Source of the DNA: Malurus cyaneus samueli
Lineage: Eukaryota > Chordata > Aves > Passeriformes > Maluridae
Direction: 5' to 3'
Length of the DNA: 64,000 nucleotides
Assembly (NCBI GenBank): GCA_009741485.1
Contig: VKON01000103.1
Location: 986,378 to 1,050,377, forward strand
Position numbers and translations under genes: made by a program. The first letter of the stretch is position 1, and the number at the start of each line of letters is the position of its first letter. Of the stretch, positions 63,204-64,000 are shown piece by piece. The notes under the pieces were generated by a model, which was given only the letters and a program-made list of their open reading frames with translations, made no database searches and was not told where the DNA came from.

Positions 63204-64000
63204 GGAGCAGGCTGTCCCCCTGCAGCCCAGGGTGACCATGGTGAGCAGGCTGTCCCCCTGACCCATGGTGACCATGGTGGAGCAGGCTGTCCCCTGCAGC
63301 CCATGGTGACCATGGTGGAGCAGGCTGTCCCATAAGCCCATGGTGACCATGGTGAGACAGGCTGTCCCCCTGCAGCCATGGTGACCATGGTGGAGCAGCT
63401 GCCCCCAAGCCCATGGTGACCAGTGGTGAGCAGGCTGTCCCCTACAGCCCATGGTGACCATGGTAAGCAGGCTGTCCCCTGCACCCATGGTGACCATGGT
63501 GGAGCAGGCTGTCCCCCTTGCACCATGGTGACCATGGTGGAGCAGGCTGTCCCTGCAGCCCATGTGACCATGGTGACCATGGTGACCAGGTGACAGCTGT
63601 CATGTGACCATGGTGACCATGGTGGAGCAGGTTGTCCCCTGCAGCCCATGGTGACCATGGTGGAGCAGGCTGTCCCCCTGCAGCCCATGGGTGACCATGG
63701 TGACAGCAGCTGTCCCCTGCAGCCCATGGTGACCATGGTGGAGCAGGTGTCCCCTGCAGCCCATGGTGACCATGGTGGAGCAGGCTGTCCCCCTGCAGCC
63801 CATGGTGACCATGGTGGAGCAGGCTGTCCCCTGCAGCCCTGGTGACCATGGTGGAGCAGGCTGTCCCCTGCAGCCCAGGGTGACCATGGTGGAGCAGGCT
63901 GTCCCCCTGCAGCCCATGGTGACCATGGTGGAGCAGGTGTCCCCTGCAGCCCATGGTGACCATGGTGGAGCAGGCTGTCCCCCTGCACCCATGGTGACCC
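63204..64000. repeat. 39-bp minisatellite, about 20 copies, continues past window edge
   Basis: The unit is GTGACCATGGTGGAGCAGGC followed by TGTCCCCCTGCAGCCCATG (39 bp). Many copies lack one C (38 bp) or carry short deletions, and a degenerate centre at about 63555-63625 is made of 9-bp GTGACCATG sub-units. Each unit contains CCATGGTGACCATGG, a 15-bp palindrome apart from its central base. GC is far above the surroundings. Since 39 is 13 codons and the unit has no stop in several frames, long open frames appear on both strands; they are by-products of the repeat. The array is not bounded on the right. Confidence 0.97.

Noticed and set aside
63101..63988. A 295-codon minus-strand open frame rich in Gly, Gln, Pro, Trp and His, plus overlapping 130-173-codon frames
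   Set aside because: They are translations of the 39-bp minisatellite in three phases. The unit is a multiple of three and lacks stops, so open frames appear automatically; copies with 38 bp shift phase at random, unlike a coding repeat.
63204..64000. CRISPR-like array of regularly spaced repeats
   Set aside because: Units are contiguous with no unique spacers, and the genome is a vertebrate; it is a minisatellite.

Overview
The window is vertebrate nuclear DNA, most likely from a bird. It has low repeat density, a CR1-type LINE fragment, short TG...CA LTRs and a few old MIR-like SINE relics, with no Alu/B1-like or poly-A retrogene signal. It contains one recognisable protein-coding gene: the 5' part of SPON1 (F-spondin) on the minus strand. 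Three coding exons can be read directly. They join in the correct phases into the N-terminal reeler/spondin region: exon with the mature N-terminus (20853-21006, frame open further upstream), next exon (15581-15687), next exon (2524-2657). Calling the species avian, perhaps a songbird, is inference; the SPON1 identity comes from the protein sequence and is secure.

Layout. 1-2523: start of SPON1 intron 3, no exon seen. 2658-15580: intron 2, with two MIR-like relics and small tandem repeats. 15688-20852: intron 1, with a segment duplicated from the neighbourhood of exon 2 and a 48-bp x3 tandem repeat that triplicates the exon-1 splice donor. About 20870-21700: CpG island / SPON1 promoter region, with a G-quadruplex-prone run and a short signal-peptide-like reading frame. 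21700-63200: about 41 kb upstream of SPON1 with no gene I can support. It holds two related solo LTRs (36.2 and 47.9 kb; the second sits inside a CR1 fragment), a different LTR-like element at 42.6-42.9 kb with a duplicated promoter module, MIR-like relics, small tandem repeats and an LTR-like stretch near 56 kb. 63204-64000: a 39-bp minisatellite that runs off the window.

The points most worth a second look are in SPON1 exon 1. Its open frame has no ATG for about 440 bp upstream of the conserved mature N-terminus, and its 5' splice site is present three times in tandem. I found no operon, CRISPR, viral coding gene, tRNA or rRNA, and no convincing new multi-gene system.
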